Positions 7,999 through 16,639 of a stretch of DNA of 64,000 bases are shown here, in pieces. Position numbers and translations under genes: made by a program. The stretch is from NCBI RefSeq assembly GCF_000758545.1, contig NZ_CP009279.1, forward strand, positions 5,270,001-5,334,000. Direction: 5' to 3'. The DNA is from Paenibacillus sp. FSL H7-0737. Lineage in GTDB: Bacteria > Bacillota > Bacilli > Paenibacillales > Paenibacillaceae. Below the pieces are notes generated by a model. It saw only the letters and a program-made list of their open reading frames with translations, had not been told where the DNA came from and did not search any database. Positions within the stretch are counted from its first letter, which is position 1, and the number at the start of each line of letters is the position of its first letter.

Positions 7999-9207
7999 TT
8001 AGGAAAAATAGATCTTCAACAAATCATACAAGTCTGTGCTTCGAAACAGCTCATTATAGTAGTGATTTTTAGTCGATGGGACATGTCTATGCCGGAATCC
8101 AATCAAGCTATGATCATCTGTATAATAATTGGAGATCGTGTCTCCACCGGTAGTAATCAAAGCCTCCAGCATGTATTCAATATCGAGTGCTCCAATGAAA
8201 ATCTTGGGACCTAAAACTATCGTGTAGGGAGTGGACAAGTGCTCTAGCGCTCCACAAATCGCGTGCGACTCCACTACTCCTGGCATGTAAACAAACTCTG
8301 TTGCAGGATGAGGGATTGAACCTATTAGAACAGATGGTTGACCCGTAAGTGATAAATCCAGCACCCGACACTCATAATTGCTATACGTCTGTTCATACAA
8401 ATTCTCTATCCTCGCTATTTCCTCCGCACCAGCATTTACTACAGGATATAAAACGGTAATCATAGGACGAATCCCTCTACGGAATCGCGCCTGATGGCGG
8501 GTCAAGTGGTACGTATATCTCCATCTCCGATGATTTTCAGTGGAATGTAACTGTGCAGATACACTAAAGGTAGAGTCCACACGATAATTCACCAGCTCCA
8601 CGGGGATAAAGCGAATATCACAATGTTCAGCAAGTCTCAGCCAGTAATCATAATCCTCCACCGGCTCCATTCCGTACCCCCCAACAAGCTTCGCAACCTG
8701 CGATTTGTACATGAAAGAAACACCAATAAGCGAGTAATCCAGCAATCTCTCTTTGGGCTGTGACTGGTAATTTCGCTGAGTAGCTAGCTGATGCTCGTTA
8801 TGAAGTAGGTTTCCCTCGTTATCTATACTTTGAAAAGAACTGTACACGATTCCTAGCTCCTGCGGCCCCTTCACTAGTGCACCTCGAAGGATTTCGAGAA
8901 AACGGGGTTCATAAACATTATCGCTGGAGACCCAGCTCAAATACTGAATACTGGGTTCGCTAAATAAAAGATCAAAGCCCGTATTCAGCGCATGTGCAAT
9001 ACCCCTGTTCTGTACATAAGAGATAATAGTTACCCTTGGATCCTCGGCAATTATTGATCTCACAAGCGGTTCCATATCTGGCGCACCATCAATTACAATG
9101 ATCAGTCGAAATTCGGTGAAGGTTTGGCGCAGAACAGACTCCAGAGCTTGCCGGAGGAATTCCGGCTTTTGGGTATACAAAGGCATAACTACTCCTACAT
9201 CCGCCAT
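7999..9207 (-). CDS. glycosyltransferase family 2 protein
   Basis: A 402-residue protein with an N-terminal GT-A domain (about residues 4-230). Landmarks are VVMPLYTQKPEFLRQALES, the nucleotide-binding IVIDGAPD, NRGIAHALNTG and a DxD-like SSDN. About residues 245-400 look like a second, degenerate GT2-like segment (ITVLYPVVNAGAEEIARI) with no clear catalytic acid. No signal peptide is present. It is first in a two-gene operon with the GT4 gene, and a GAGAGG site precedes its ATG. Together with the divergent small proteins and the beta-propeller gene it suggests local glycosylation of surface proteins; that link is inferred. Confidence 0.83.
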   Translation of the reverse strand: MADVGVVMPLYTQKPEFLRQALESVLRQTFTEFRLIIVIDGAPDMEPLVRSIIAEDPRVTIISYVQNRGIAHALNTGFDLLFSEPSIQYLSWVSSDNVYEPRFLEILRGALVKGPQELGIVYSSFQSIDNEGNLLHNEHQLATQRNYQSQPKERLLDYSLIGVSFMYKSQVAKLVGGYGMEPVEDYDYWLRLAEHCDIRFIPVELVNYRVDSTFSVSAQLHSTENHRRWRYTYHLTRHQARFRRGIRPMITVLYPVVNAGAEEIARIENLYEQTYSNYECRVLDLSLTGQPSVLIGSIPHPATEFVYMPGVVESHAICGALEHLSTPYTIVLGPKIFIGALDIEYMLEALITTGGDTISNYYTDDHSLIGFRHRHVPSTKNHYYNELFRSTDLYDLLKIYFS

Positions 9208-9302
9208 GATTTTTACCTCTCTCTACATTGGAGTATAAAATTAGTATATTTAAATTCCACCTTTGTGCCTGTGTGAATGCCTCTAAGAGGATTTATTGCG
9301 CC

Positions 9303-9346
9303 TAAAAAAGAAGCAACCACCCAAATCTCATCGGTGGTTGCTTCTT
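9303..9346 (-). terminator. terminator of the small minus-strand gene
   Basis: Perfect hairpin AAGAAGCAACCAC/GTGGTTGCTTCTT with a T run on the minus strand, placed just after the stop of the 9365-9745 gene. Confidence 0.85.
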
Positions 9347-9364
9347 GATTTCCCAAAAATACTG

Positions 9365-9745
9365 TTATACAGGTAAAGAAAGTGCGGTAATCTCCGTTAA
9401 TTCAGATTGAAGCACTCTCTGTTCTGTAACAAGATTTCCGAACTCATCCAATCCGTACATGGAGCACACCACATTAGCCAATGGATAAGGACTACTTACC
9501 TGAACCTCGTAAGCGACATTCCCTGCAATGAAGAACTCTCTGACATCAGAACTCATTGCTGGAACATAATAACCTGTGACATACAGTGGTGTTAGTGCAA
9601 GCGTTGAATATGGAACGCCGAAAACTTCGACGATCATCATTGCACTCGCGTTACTTGTGTTGCGAACGCTGACCACTACATTACTTGCTGCAGTACCAGT
9701 AGCTCTCGTATTAGTAATAAGACCTGTTGTAAAAGCCATTTCCAT
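9365..9745 (-). CDS. small Thr/Val/Asn-rich protein, paralogue A
   Basis: About 126 residues, clearly paralogous to the divergent gene at 9939. Shared features are the start (MAF)TTGLITNT, ASNVVV, F.IAGN.AYEVQ and the C-terminal RVLQSELT. The alternating hydrophobic pattern suggests one beta-sandwich domain. There is no signal peptide or membrane segment, and only one cysteine (VVCSMYG). ATG 9745 has the best-spaced GGGGAGG site; ATG 9739 matches the paralogue's start. I do not recognise a named family. The size and signal-less beta architecture recall spore-surface proteins of Bacilli, which is inference only. Confidence 0.75.
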   Translation of the reverse strand: MEMAFTTGLITNTRATGTAASNVVVSVRNTSNASAMMIVEVFGVPYSTLALTPLYVTGYYVPAMSSDVREFFIAGNVAYEVQVSSPYPLANVVCSMYGLDEFGNLVTEQRVLQSELTEITALSLPV

Positions 9746-9882
9746 CACTCCTCCCCTCATTTTCTATCAATTTATTCAGGATTAATTTGTAAGTTGCGAG
9801 GCAAGAGGAAGGGGAGATTCATGGAATAATAGCATACCTCTCATATTTCCAATTTCCGCGATTTTTCTGATTCCCTTGTCCA

Positions 9883-9911
9883 AACACAATGAATCTCAAT
9901 TCATATATATA
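9883..9911 (+). promoter_or_regulatory. possible SigK-like promoter
   Basis: Upstream of the 9939 gene, AACA (9883-9886) is followed after 15 bases by CATATATATA. This resembles the sigma-K pattern (AC at -35, CATAnnnTA at -10) with one mismatch in the -10. It is weak and AT-rich, so it could be chance. Confidence 0.25.
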
Positions 9912-9938
9912 TAGCAAACTAATAAAGAGGTGAAGCTC

Positions 9939-10304
9939 ATGGCAACAACAACAGGCATCATTACGAACACAGGGACTACCCCAGCATCCAACGTGGTCAT
10001 TAATATCGATAATGACAACCTTAGTTTTTCATCTAACGTAGTCTATCACGTTTACGTATGGAATACCTTGGTTAGTAAAGGTTTAGTCTACTCCAACTCA
10101 TTAAATGTTAATGCGAACACCAGCCAGTTTCTCAGTTTTAATATCGCAGGCAATTCAGCTTATGAAGTCCAATTTCTCGTAACTGGAAACGCACCGGCAG
10201 ACACGATTATCACGGTGTTCGGAACGGATTCGTCAGGAAACGTCATCCCCCATCAAAGAGTGCTGCAATCCGAACTTACTTTCATAGCTCAGCTGAACCC
10301 GTAA
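9939..10304 (+). CDS. small Thr/Val/Asn-rich protein, paralogue B
   Basis: A 121-residue protein starting MATTTGIITNTG, chosen because AAAGAGGTG sits 6 bases before this ATG; an upstream GTG at 9930 overlaps that site. It has no cysteine, signal peptide or membrane segment and is rich in Thr, Asn, Val and Ser. The C-terminal HQRVLQSELTFI matches paralogue A. It is 33 bases ahead of the beta-propeller gene and probably in one transcript with it. The many Thr/Ser residues could accept O-linked sugars from the neighbouring glycosyltransferases, which is inferred. Function unknown. Confidence 0.78.
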   Translation: MATTTGIITNTGTTPASNVVINIDNDNLSFSSNVVYHVYVWNTLVSKGLVYSNSLNVNANTSQFLSFNIAGNSAYEVQFLVTGNAPADTIITVFGTDSSGNVIPHQRVLQSELTFIAQLNP

Positions 10305-10337
10305 GTACCGAAAACTCTATGACGAAAGGAGCTTTGC

Positions 10338-11555
10338 ATGGTTAATATTCAACTTTCGCCGAGCACAAGCACTCAATTCGAGCCCACCATCGCGGTAAAT
10401 TGGCTTAATCCTTCGGTTATGGTCGCCGTAGCTGTAGATCTTCGAACAGGCCCTCCCAATATAGGTTTGTACAAATCTATTGACGCAGGTGCCACTTGGA
10501 CAACAACGTTATTACCGTTACCGACAGGATTTGCAGGCATCGAAGCACCACATATTGATTATATTTTTCCGACCACGTTCGTCGTATTGGCTCACGCCTT
10601 CGATTCAGACGGTCTCAGCGGGTCGATCGTTTCCTATACCTCTGTCGACAACGCCTCTTCATTCGGACCGCCAGTCATCGTGAATCAAGGGTTTGGACAG
10701 TTTGTAAATGATGACCAGGTGGTCGTTGTCACCGACAAGGCTGGATCAAGTCCCTTTTTTGGAAATGTATATACTGGTTATACGCATGATTACAACACAC
10801 AATTCATACCAGGAAATACGATCTTCTTCAATCGTTCCCTAGATAGCGGTAATACTTATTTCAGTCCTGCCCTGCTGTCTTCGGTCGAAGAATTTGAAGA
10901 ATTCCCCGGTATAGCAATTACATTAAACGGGATTGTTGTCGTGGGATGGATCAATCAGCCTCCCGGTAATACTGATCTTAAAATTCGCACATCCCCAGAC
11001 GGCGGGGTCACTTTCACCCCTGAAACCATGGTCGCCAGCGTTGTAGTCCCACCAGATCCATTGCCGGGATATACATTTAGATGTCTGACATACCCTTCCC
11101 TCGCAGCGGATATTTCTAATGCACCGACGACGCAAGGTAATGTCTATGCTGTATGGCAAGATTTTCGAGAAGGTTATTCCGATATTTTTCTTGCTACTTC
11201 CACCAATTTCGGTGTGGATTGGGGTACACCAATCTCCATTACGGGCAGTCCAGCGGGCTCCCAAAACTTTTTCCCAGCCATCACCGTGTCCCCTGCGGAT
11301 GGCGCAATATTCGTTACCTATTACACTAATCGAGTCAATCCCCTCAACCTTGATGTTTATCTAGCTACATCTAGAGATGGGGGGATGACGTTTACAAACA
11401 CCCGTATAACGACAACTTCCTTTGACGTCACCGGCATTCCCCTAATTGGGGACTACATCGGCAATGCCATTGTCCCCCAAACAGGCCGTCTAGTGAGCGT
11501 ATGGACGGACACGCGGACCGGTACTGAGAACATCTGGTTTGGTGATAATCAATAA
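10338..11555 (+). CDS. Asp-box (BNR) beta-propeller protein
   Basis: A 405-residue protein with six Asp-box-like motifs (S-x-D-x-G-x-T-W/F type) at about residues 47-54, 102-109, 167-174, 219-226, 288-295 and 345-352, as in six-bladed sialidase-type propellers. The N-terminal F/Y-R-I-P motif of true sialidases is absent, so catalysis is doubtful; automatic annotation would probably say exo-alpha-sialidase. No signal peptide is seen. An AAAGGAG site precedes the ATG, 33 bases after paralogue B. It probably binds glycan or acts as a structural surface protein beside the small proteins. Confidence 0.8.
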   Translation: MVNIQLSPSTSTQFEPTIAVNWLNPSVMVAVAVDLRTGPPNIGLYKSIDAGATWTTTLLPLPTGFAGIEAPHIDYIFPTTFVVLAHAFDSDGLSGSIVSYTSVDNASSFGPPVIVNQGFGQFVNDDQVVVVTDKAGSSPFFGNVYTGYTHDYNTQFIPGNTIFFNRSLDSGNTYFSPALLSSVEEFEEFPGIAITLNGIVVVGWINQPPGNTDLKIRTSPDGGVTFTPETMVASVVVPPDPLPGYTFRCLTYPSLAADISNAPTTQGNVYAVWQDFREGYSDIFLATSTNFGVDWGTPISITGSPAGSQNFFPAITVSPADGAIFVTYYTNRVNPLNLDVYLATSRDGGMTFTNTRITTTSFDVTGIPLIGDYIGNAIVPQTGRLVSVWTDTRTGTENIWFGDNQ

Positions 11556-11585
11556 GCTATTAATAAACTTCTGATGATTAATTAA

Positions 11586-11620
11586 AAGGATGCCGAACGA
11601 ATATAGGGCATCCTTTTTTT
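11586..11620 (+). terminator. terminator of the beta-propeller operon
   Basis: Hairpin AAGGATGCC/GGGCATCCTT followed by seven T, 30 bases after the stop of the beta-propeller gene. Confidence 0.9.
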
Positions 11621-11702
11621 GCGTAACGAGAGTAACCTGGACCTTTCTCCCGGTAATCGAGATGACAAGCTTCATTGACTACTCTGAATGTGATTTTCCC
11701 AT

Positions 11703-11729
11703 TAAAAAAGCCCCCAAAAAGGGGGCTTA
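11703..11729 (-). terminator. terminator of cymR
   Basis: Minus-strand hairpin AAGCCCCC/GGGGGCTT followed by TTTTTAAT, about 50 bases after the cymR stop. Confidence 0.9.
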
Positions 11730-11777
11730 AACATCGATAATGCTATAACTTTAAGTTTTTTATTCCAAATACATTAA

Positions 11778-12197
11778 CTATATATAGAACATATAGTTGT
11801 CAGCCAAGCTCTCTTCTTTATAATTAATCAAGTCATGAAGAGTCGTGGAATCTAGTACGTCGGCGATGCTATCGCGAATACGCAGCCATAAATCGCGTTT
11901 TGCTGCATCATCTTCTTCAGTAAAATCTACTGGAGAAATTGGGCCCTCTAGCACACGAATGATGTCACCCGCTGTGATAGCACTAGCCTCACGTGATAAA
12001 ATGTATCCACCGTATGCACCACGAATACTTTTTACCAGTCCTGCGTTACGCAGAGGAGCAATTAGCTGCTCCAGATAGTGTTCAGAAAGTCCATTTTTCT
12101 CAGCGATACTCTTAAGTGAGGTCGGTCCTTCACCAAATTTCAGTGCAAGCTCCATCATAATTGTTAGTCCGTAACGTCCTTTGGTTGATATTTTCAA
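11778..12197 (-). CDS. cymR: Rrf2 family regulator, CymR type
   Basis: A 139-residue winged-helix repressor. The N-terminus MKISTKGRYGLTIMMELA and the wing RGAYGGYIL are typical of Rrf2 proteins. It lacks the three cysteines that ligate the Fe-S cluster in IscR; in fact it has none. It therefore fits CymR, which controls cysteine metabolism with CysK as partner in Bacillus. The start is TTG at 12197 with GAGGTG upstream. It is divergent from mnmA, which in B. subtilis is downstream of cymR-iscS, so the old order is kept with a rearrangement. Confidence 0.88.
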   Translation of the reverse strand: MKISTKGRYGLTIMMELALKFGEGPTSLKSIAEKNGLSEHYLEQLIAPLRNAGLVKSIRGAYGGYILSREASAITAGDIIRVLEGPISPVDFTEEDDAAKRDLWLRIRDSIADVLDSTTLHDLINYKEESLADNYMFYI

Positions 12198-12419
12198 AGG
12201 GGCACCTCTTTCGGTTTAGTGTCTAGTTATTGTATACTATTGATTCGGTAAGTCATGCGTTTGTCATATCAAGGTATTCCGATGATTACTCTTAGTTTAT
12301 GTTATCATATTCGAAGTCACAAATGAAATGGCAAACGAAACATTTTGCAAGAATGTTCACCCCTGGTGGACATTTTTCTATTCTCAGCCTCTTATTTTAG
12401 GCTTTACAGTAGACAGGTA

Positions 12420-12428
12420 TGTTATAAT
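12420..12428 (+). promoter_or_regulatory. extended -10 promoter of mnmA
   Basis: TG-T-TATAAT, with a possible weak -35 (CTTTAC) about 15 bases upstream. This would start a transcript near 12435. The 12198-12489 gap otherwise holds the divergent cymR promoter region, where a plausible minus-strand TACAAT -10 lies near 12230. Confidence 0.6.
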
Positions 12429-12489
12429 ACATTTTGAGCCGGGTGTTCCATGAATGACCGGTATTTTGGGTACAGAAATGGTGATTACG

Positions 12490-13611
12490 ATGACAAAAGC
12501 AAAACAAGACACCCGTGTCGTCGTCGGCATGTCCGGAGGGGTCGATTCCTCCGTCACGGCGCTTCTGCTCAAGCAGCAGGGCTATGACGTCATCGGCATC
12601 TTTATGAAAAATTGGGACGATACCGACGAATTCGGAGTATGTACAGCCGAAAGCGATGCAGAGGATGTTCGCCGCGTATGCGAGCAGATTGATATTCCTT
12701 ACTATACCGTTAATTTCGAGAAGGAATACTTCGACAAAGTATTTTCGTATTTCCTCGATGAATATAAGGCCGGCCGGACGCCGAATCCAGACGTCATGTG
12801 CAACCGAGAGATCAAGTTCGGAGAGTTCCTGAACAAAGCCCTTCAGCTTGGCGCCGATTATGTAGCGACTGGACATTATGCGCGTGTTATTGAAGAAGAT
12901 GGAATGTACAAGCTGCTCCGCGGTGTAGACAACAATAAAGACCAGACCTATTTCTTGAATGCGCTGGGACAGTATCAACTGTCTAAAGCAATGTTCCCGA
13001 TTGGTCATCTTCCGAAACCGGAAGTCCGGAGAATTGCCGAAGAAGCCGGACTCTATACTGCCAAGAAAAAAGATAGCACAGGCGTTTGCTTCATCGGTGA
13101 GCGTAACTTCCGCGAATTTCTCAGCCAGTATCTTCCAGCACAATCGGGTGATATGGTAGATATAACAACTGGAGAAATCAAAGGCCGCCACGATGGACTT
13201 ATGTACTATACATTGGGTCAACGCCAAGGCCTTGGCATTGGTGGCTCCGGTAACGGTGAACCTTGGTTTGTAGCCGAAAAAGACCTTAGCCGCAACATTC
13301 TTTATGTAGTTCAAGGAGACAAGCACCACAGCCTGTACTCCACTAGTCTGATTGCCTCCGGTGTAAACTGGATTAAAGGGCAAGAGCTAGGTCTTGAGCC
13401 TCTAAAATGCACCGCCAAATTCCGCTATCGCCAGCCTGATCAGGGCGTGACCCTTACAGCACGGGAAGACGGAACGATAAACGTAGACTTTGATGTTCCA
13501 CAAAAAGCGATAACACCTGGCCAAGCCGTTGTCTTCTATCTCGGTGAGCAATGTCTCGGTGGCGGAACGATAGAATATGCCGAGAAGGTTGTTCCTTCAG
13601 CGCAAGCTTAA
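12490..13611 (+). CDS. mnmA: tRNA-uridine 2-sulfurtransferase
   Basis: Thiolates U34 of tRNA-Lys, -Glu and -Gln using sulfur passed from the cysteine desulfurase. The PP-loop GMSGGVDSS is at residues 14-22. The catalytic cysteines lie in NPDVMCNREIKFG and GVCFIGERNF, with GHYAR and KDQTYFLN between them. The protein has 373 residues, matching B. subtilis (371). ATG 12490 was chosen because GGTGAT (12480-12485) is a perfect anti-Shine-Dalgarno match at the right distance; upstream ATGs at 12454 and 12478 have no good site. Confidence 0.95.
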   Translation: MTKAKQDTRVVVGMSGGVDSSVTALLLKQQGYDVIGIFMKNWDDTDEFGVCTAESDAEDVRRVCEQIDIPYYTVNFEKEYFDKVFSYFLDEYKAGRTPNPDVMCNREIKFGEFLNKALQLGADYVATGHYARVIEEDGMYKLLRGVDNNKDQTYFLNALGQYQLSKAMFPIGHLPKPEVRRIAEEAGLYTAKKKDSTGVCFIGERNFREFLSQYLPAQSGDMVDITTGEIKGRHDGLMYYTLGQRQGLGIGGSGNGEPWFVAEKDLSRNILYVVQGDKHHSLYSTSLIASGVNWIKGQELGLEPLKCTAKFRYRQPDQGVTLTAREDGTINVDFDVPQKAITPGQAVVFYLGEQCLGGGTIEYAEKVVPSAQA

Positions 13612-13788
13612 GTGTATTCTATAACTTACAACATTAACTCTAATATACGAAAACACAAGAAATAGCTGTAGTATGTACTGTTATATTACATTCTTAGCTC
13701 TAACATTTAGGTTTTAGTTGCATGAAATACAACTAACCGACTTTGAAGCGAATAATAACCAAATGAACGCTTCAAATAGAAATAAACA

Positions 13789-13824
13789 AACAGCAGTTCA
13801 GGAAGCTCTCCCTGAACTGCTGTT
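13789..13824. terminator. bidirectional terminator between mnmA and oppA
   Basis: Perfect hairpin AACAGCAGTTCAGG/CCTGAACTGCTGTT. The stem is flanked by AT-rich sequence on both sides, and it sits between two converging genes. The 13612-13788 stretch shows nothing else. Confidence 0.8.
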
Positions 13825-13839
13825 CTGTGTTGTTTCTAT

Positions 13840-15687
13840 TTACTGAGCTACTGCAGCTTTATCTGCAGATACTGCGATGTCGTTATAGTAGAGCCCTGTG
13901 CCATCACCAATCGCATAATTCAGGACACGGTTGTTAACTGGGACTACTACTGCACGATAAAGTGTTGGGAATACTGGAATTTCGTTTACCATGAGCTGTT
14001 GCCACTCTTTATAGATCTCTTTACGTTTGTCTACATCAAATGCAGCCTCGGAAACCCCTTCGGCGAGCAAACGATCATTCTCTGCACTTGCATAACGAGG
14101 GAAGTTATAGATTGCATCTTTACCGTATAGACCTGTTGGGTCGACGTCAATCCCTACACCCCAAGCGCCTTGATACACATCAACGGTAGGATCATCCTCA
14201 CCATTTTGACCAATACGATCATAGAAGGTATTAAACTCTACCATTTCCAAAGTTACATTCAAGCCAATTGCTTTCCAAGATTGTACATAATATTGAGCCA
14301 GCGGTTCAGCAATGTCTCCACCAGTCATCGAAATGAAATTAATCTTCAGCTCGCTGCCATCTGGATTCGTTCTAAATTCACCATTAAGCTTATAACCTGC
14401 ATCATCCAAAATTTTCTTGGCGGCTTCTTGATCGTAAGCTACACCCGGATTAGTAGCATCATGGAATTCCGGATGGGAAGGTGGAATTAAAGTTGTCGCA
14501 TTCCAGCGAAGACCATTATAGAATTTCTTACCCACTGTATCATTGTCTACAGCAGCCCACATGGCTTTACGCAGGTTCACATCCGCCATTTTAGCTTTAG
14601 GATCGGTAGCAACGACTTTTTTCTCTGCATCCCATTTCCCCAGCTTAAATCCAATATACGTATAAGCACGGTCTATCGCACCCAGGAATTCAACGTTTGA
14701 CATCTTTGCATTATCCGGGAATTGATCAACAGGGAAGGAATCCACTAAATCAACTCCACCAGATTTCAATTCTTGTACAATCGTTGTAGGGTTGATAACC
14801 TTCAGAATTACCTTATCCAGTTTAGGAGCTCCACGCCAGTAATCGTCATTCTTAACGAATACTACAGATTCACCAGGAACAATACTTTCCACTTTGAAAG
14901 CTCCAAAGCCAATCGGCTTTTGACGTAATTCAGGAGAAGAGGAAATTTTCGCAACATCCATGCCACCAAAGATATGTTTGGCTAACGGATAAATCCAAAC
15001 CCCACCTGTTAACAGAGAAGGTGTAGATTTCAGATAAGTAATTTGCAGTTTCTTATCACCCAGCACCTTAATTCCAGAAATGGTCTTGGCCTTACCGGAG
15101 TGGTAATCATCCATACCTTCAATATTTGTAAAGTCAGAACCATAACGTGGTCCATCATATTTCGGATTACCAATAACCTCATGCGCGAACAACCAATCTT
15201 CTGCTGTTACTGGCTTGCCGTCCTGCCAGTTCACATTGTCGCGAATCGTAAAGGTAAAGGTACGTCCATCCTCCGAGACTTCATACGTTGCTGCACCATC
15301 ATTTGTATATACATAATCTTTATCCCATGTTAACAAACCTTCATCAAACCAATTCAACACTTGTGCATCCGGATCTCCGGAATAGAAGTTCCAGTTCAAA
15401 GTACCTTCAAATGGACTGTCGGAAACGAGACCAAAAGTAATCGAGCCTCCATCAATAGCTTCACCTTGATTTGTCTTAATGTTACTGAAATCTTTAATGT
15501 TATAAAGTCCGTCTTCTGCTTCAGGTGCTGCCGTCGCTTCTGCGGTTTCCGCAGGAGCACTGGCACTTGGTGCTGCTGTTGACTCAGCCGCTCCGTTGTT
15601 GTTCTTGGAGCCACAGGCTGCAAGGGCGAACAACATTACAAACATTAATGAAACTAGTAGTGCCTTTGAACGGATGGGTTTTCTCAT
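13840..15687 (-). CDS. oppA: oligopeptide ABC transporter substrate-binding lipoprotein
   Basis: A 615-residue extracytoplasmic solute-binding protein (SBP family 5) that captures peptides for the OppBC pore. A signal peptide ends in the lipobox LAAC at about residue 25, followed by a Ser/Ala/Glu-rich linker (about residues 30-58). The SBP_bac_5 fold follows, with W-x-DGKPVTAEDW and the YPLAKHIFG region. It is last in the oppDFBCA operon, 19 bases after oppC, and is closed by the hairpin at 13789. Peptide specificity cannot be read from sequence. Confidence 0.92.
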   Translation of the reverse strand: MRKPIRSKALLVSLMFVMLFALAACGSKNNNGAAESTAAPSASAPAETAEATAAPEAEDGLYNIKDFSNIKTNQGEAIDGGSITFGLVSDSPFEGTLNWNFYSGDPDAQVLNWFDEGLLTWDKDYVYTNDGAATYEVSEDGRTFTFTIRDNVNWQDGKPVTAEDWLFAHEVIGNPKYDGPRYGSDFTNIEGMDDYHSGKAKTISGIKVLGDKKLQITYLKSTPSLLTGGVWIYPLAKHIFGGMDVAKISSSPELRQKPIGFGAFKVESIVPGESVVFVKNDDYWRGAPKLDKVILKVINPTTIVQELKSGGVDLVDSFPVDQFPDNAKMSNVEFLGAIDRAYTYIGFKLGKWDAEKKVVATDPKAKMADVNLRKAMWAAVDNDTVGKKFYNGLRWNATTLIPPSHPEFHDATNPGVAYDQEAAKKILDDAGYKLNGEFRTNPDGSELKINFISMTGGDIAEPLAQYYVQSWKAIGLNVTLEMVEFNTFYDRIGQNGEDDPTVDVYQGAWGVGIDVDPTGLYGKDAIYNFPRYASAENDRLLAEGVSEAAFDVDKRKEIYKEWQQLMVNEIPVFPTLYRAVVVPVNNRVLNYAIGDGTGLYYNDIAVSADKAAVAQ

Positions 15688-15706
15688 TTAATCATTTCCT
15701 CCCTTA

Positions 15707-16612
15707 TTATCCTTTTCTTTGTCTTGCGTCGGTCGCACGTTTGAGCGCTTGACCCACATTATTTATACTCAACATCAACACCAAGATCAGCAGTGATGCG
15801 GGTAACCAGATCCACCATCTGAACTCAAGTGTCTGCGGATTTCTCGCATAGCTCACTAGAGTGCCCAGACTGGGTGTACTTTCCGGAAAACCAAAACCTA
15901 GAAAGGATAGGCCTGATTCCAATCCAATATTAGCTGCCAAATTCAAAGTCATCGTGACGATAATGATTGAGCTTAAGTTTGGCAGCACTTGTGAGAACAT
16001 AATTTTAAGATTGGAGGAACCTAATGTCTTTGATGCCTGAACGTAATCGAGTTCCTTCTCTTGTAGCGTTTTGGAACGTATTAACCTGGCAATCCCCATC
16101 CATAGAAAGGCAGTCATGATAAAGGAGAAGGTTAACGTATTGTATTTAGGAACTGCACTTACAAAAGCTATAACAATCATTAGAAAGGGTAGAATCATGA
16201 AGAAATCTACAACACGCATCGAAATATTATCTATCGTTCCCCCAAAGTATCCAGAGAACAAACCTACTAGAATCCCAATGATTCCCGTAAAAAAAGTAAC
16301 CATAAAAGCAATCGACATGGAATTTCGTGTGCCTATAATTAATTGACCGAATACATCCCGCCCTCCATAATCGGTCCCAAGCCAATGTACAGCCGAAGGC
16401 TTCTCATACAGTGCGAACAAGTCAACCGTAACAATCTCTTTTTGATCTAAAAATAAGGAAATCCCATAAACGGCGGCAATAATCGTAAATAGGAAAATCA
16501 GTGAGACCAAAGCCAGTTTATCCCGCACGATCTCACGCCAAACAATCCTGAAGCCTGATGGACTTTTATCTGTTTCCTGCAGCAGAGCTAACTCTGCGCT
16601 TGTCTTTGCCAT
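15707..16612 (-). CDS. oppC: oligopeptide ABC transporter permease OppC
   Basis: A 301-residue inner-membrane permease of the DppC/OppC type. It has an N-terminal cytoplasmic segment, one early membrane helix, a loop with LGTDYGGRDVFGQLIIGTR, and a five-helix BPD_transp_1 core. The core carries the EAA-type loop (residues VQASKTLGSSNLKIMFSQVL). ATG 16612 is preferred because GAGG lies 8 bases upstream; a GTG at 16621 overlaps the ribosome site. It pairs with OppB to form the channel. Confidence 0.92.
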   Translation of the reverse strand: MAKTSAELALLQETDKSPSGFRIVWREIVRDKLALVSLIFLFTIIAAVYGISLFLDQKEIVTVDLFALYEKPSAVHWLGTDYGGRDVFGQLIIGTRNSMSIAFMVTFFTGIIGILVGLFSGYFGGTIDNISMRVVDFFMILPFLMIVIAFVSAVPKYNTLTFSFIMTAFLWMGIARLIRSKTLQEKELDYVQASKTLGSSNLKIMFSQVLPNLSSIIIVTMTLNLAANIGLESGLSFLGFGFPESTPSLGTLVSYARNPQTLEFRWWIWLPASLLILVLMLSINNVGQALKRATDARQRKG

Positions 16613-16639
16613 TTTATTCACCTCAAAGTGTTCATCTTC

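Noticed and set aside
9365..10304. Assigning the small proteins to the Ena (DUF3992) endospore appendage family
   Set aside because: They lack the N-terminal cysteine connector of Ena proteins, and I cannot confirm the fold from sequence.
10338..11555. Naming the beta-propeller protein a sialidase
   Set aside because: Asp-boxes are present but the catalytic arginine motif was not seen, so only the fold is claimed.
12397..13383. A long minus-strand frame across mnmA
   Set aside because: It is antisense to a clear MnmA sequence and has no recognisable motifs or ribosome site; taken as a shadow.
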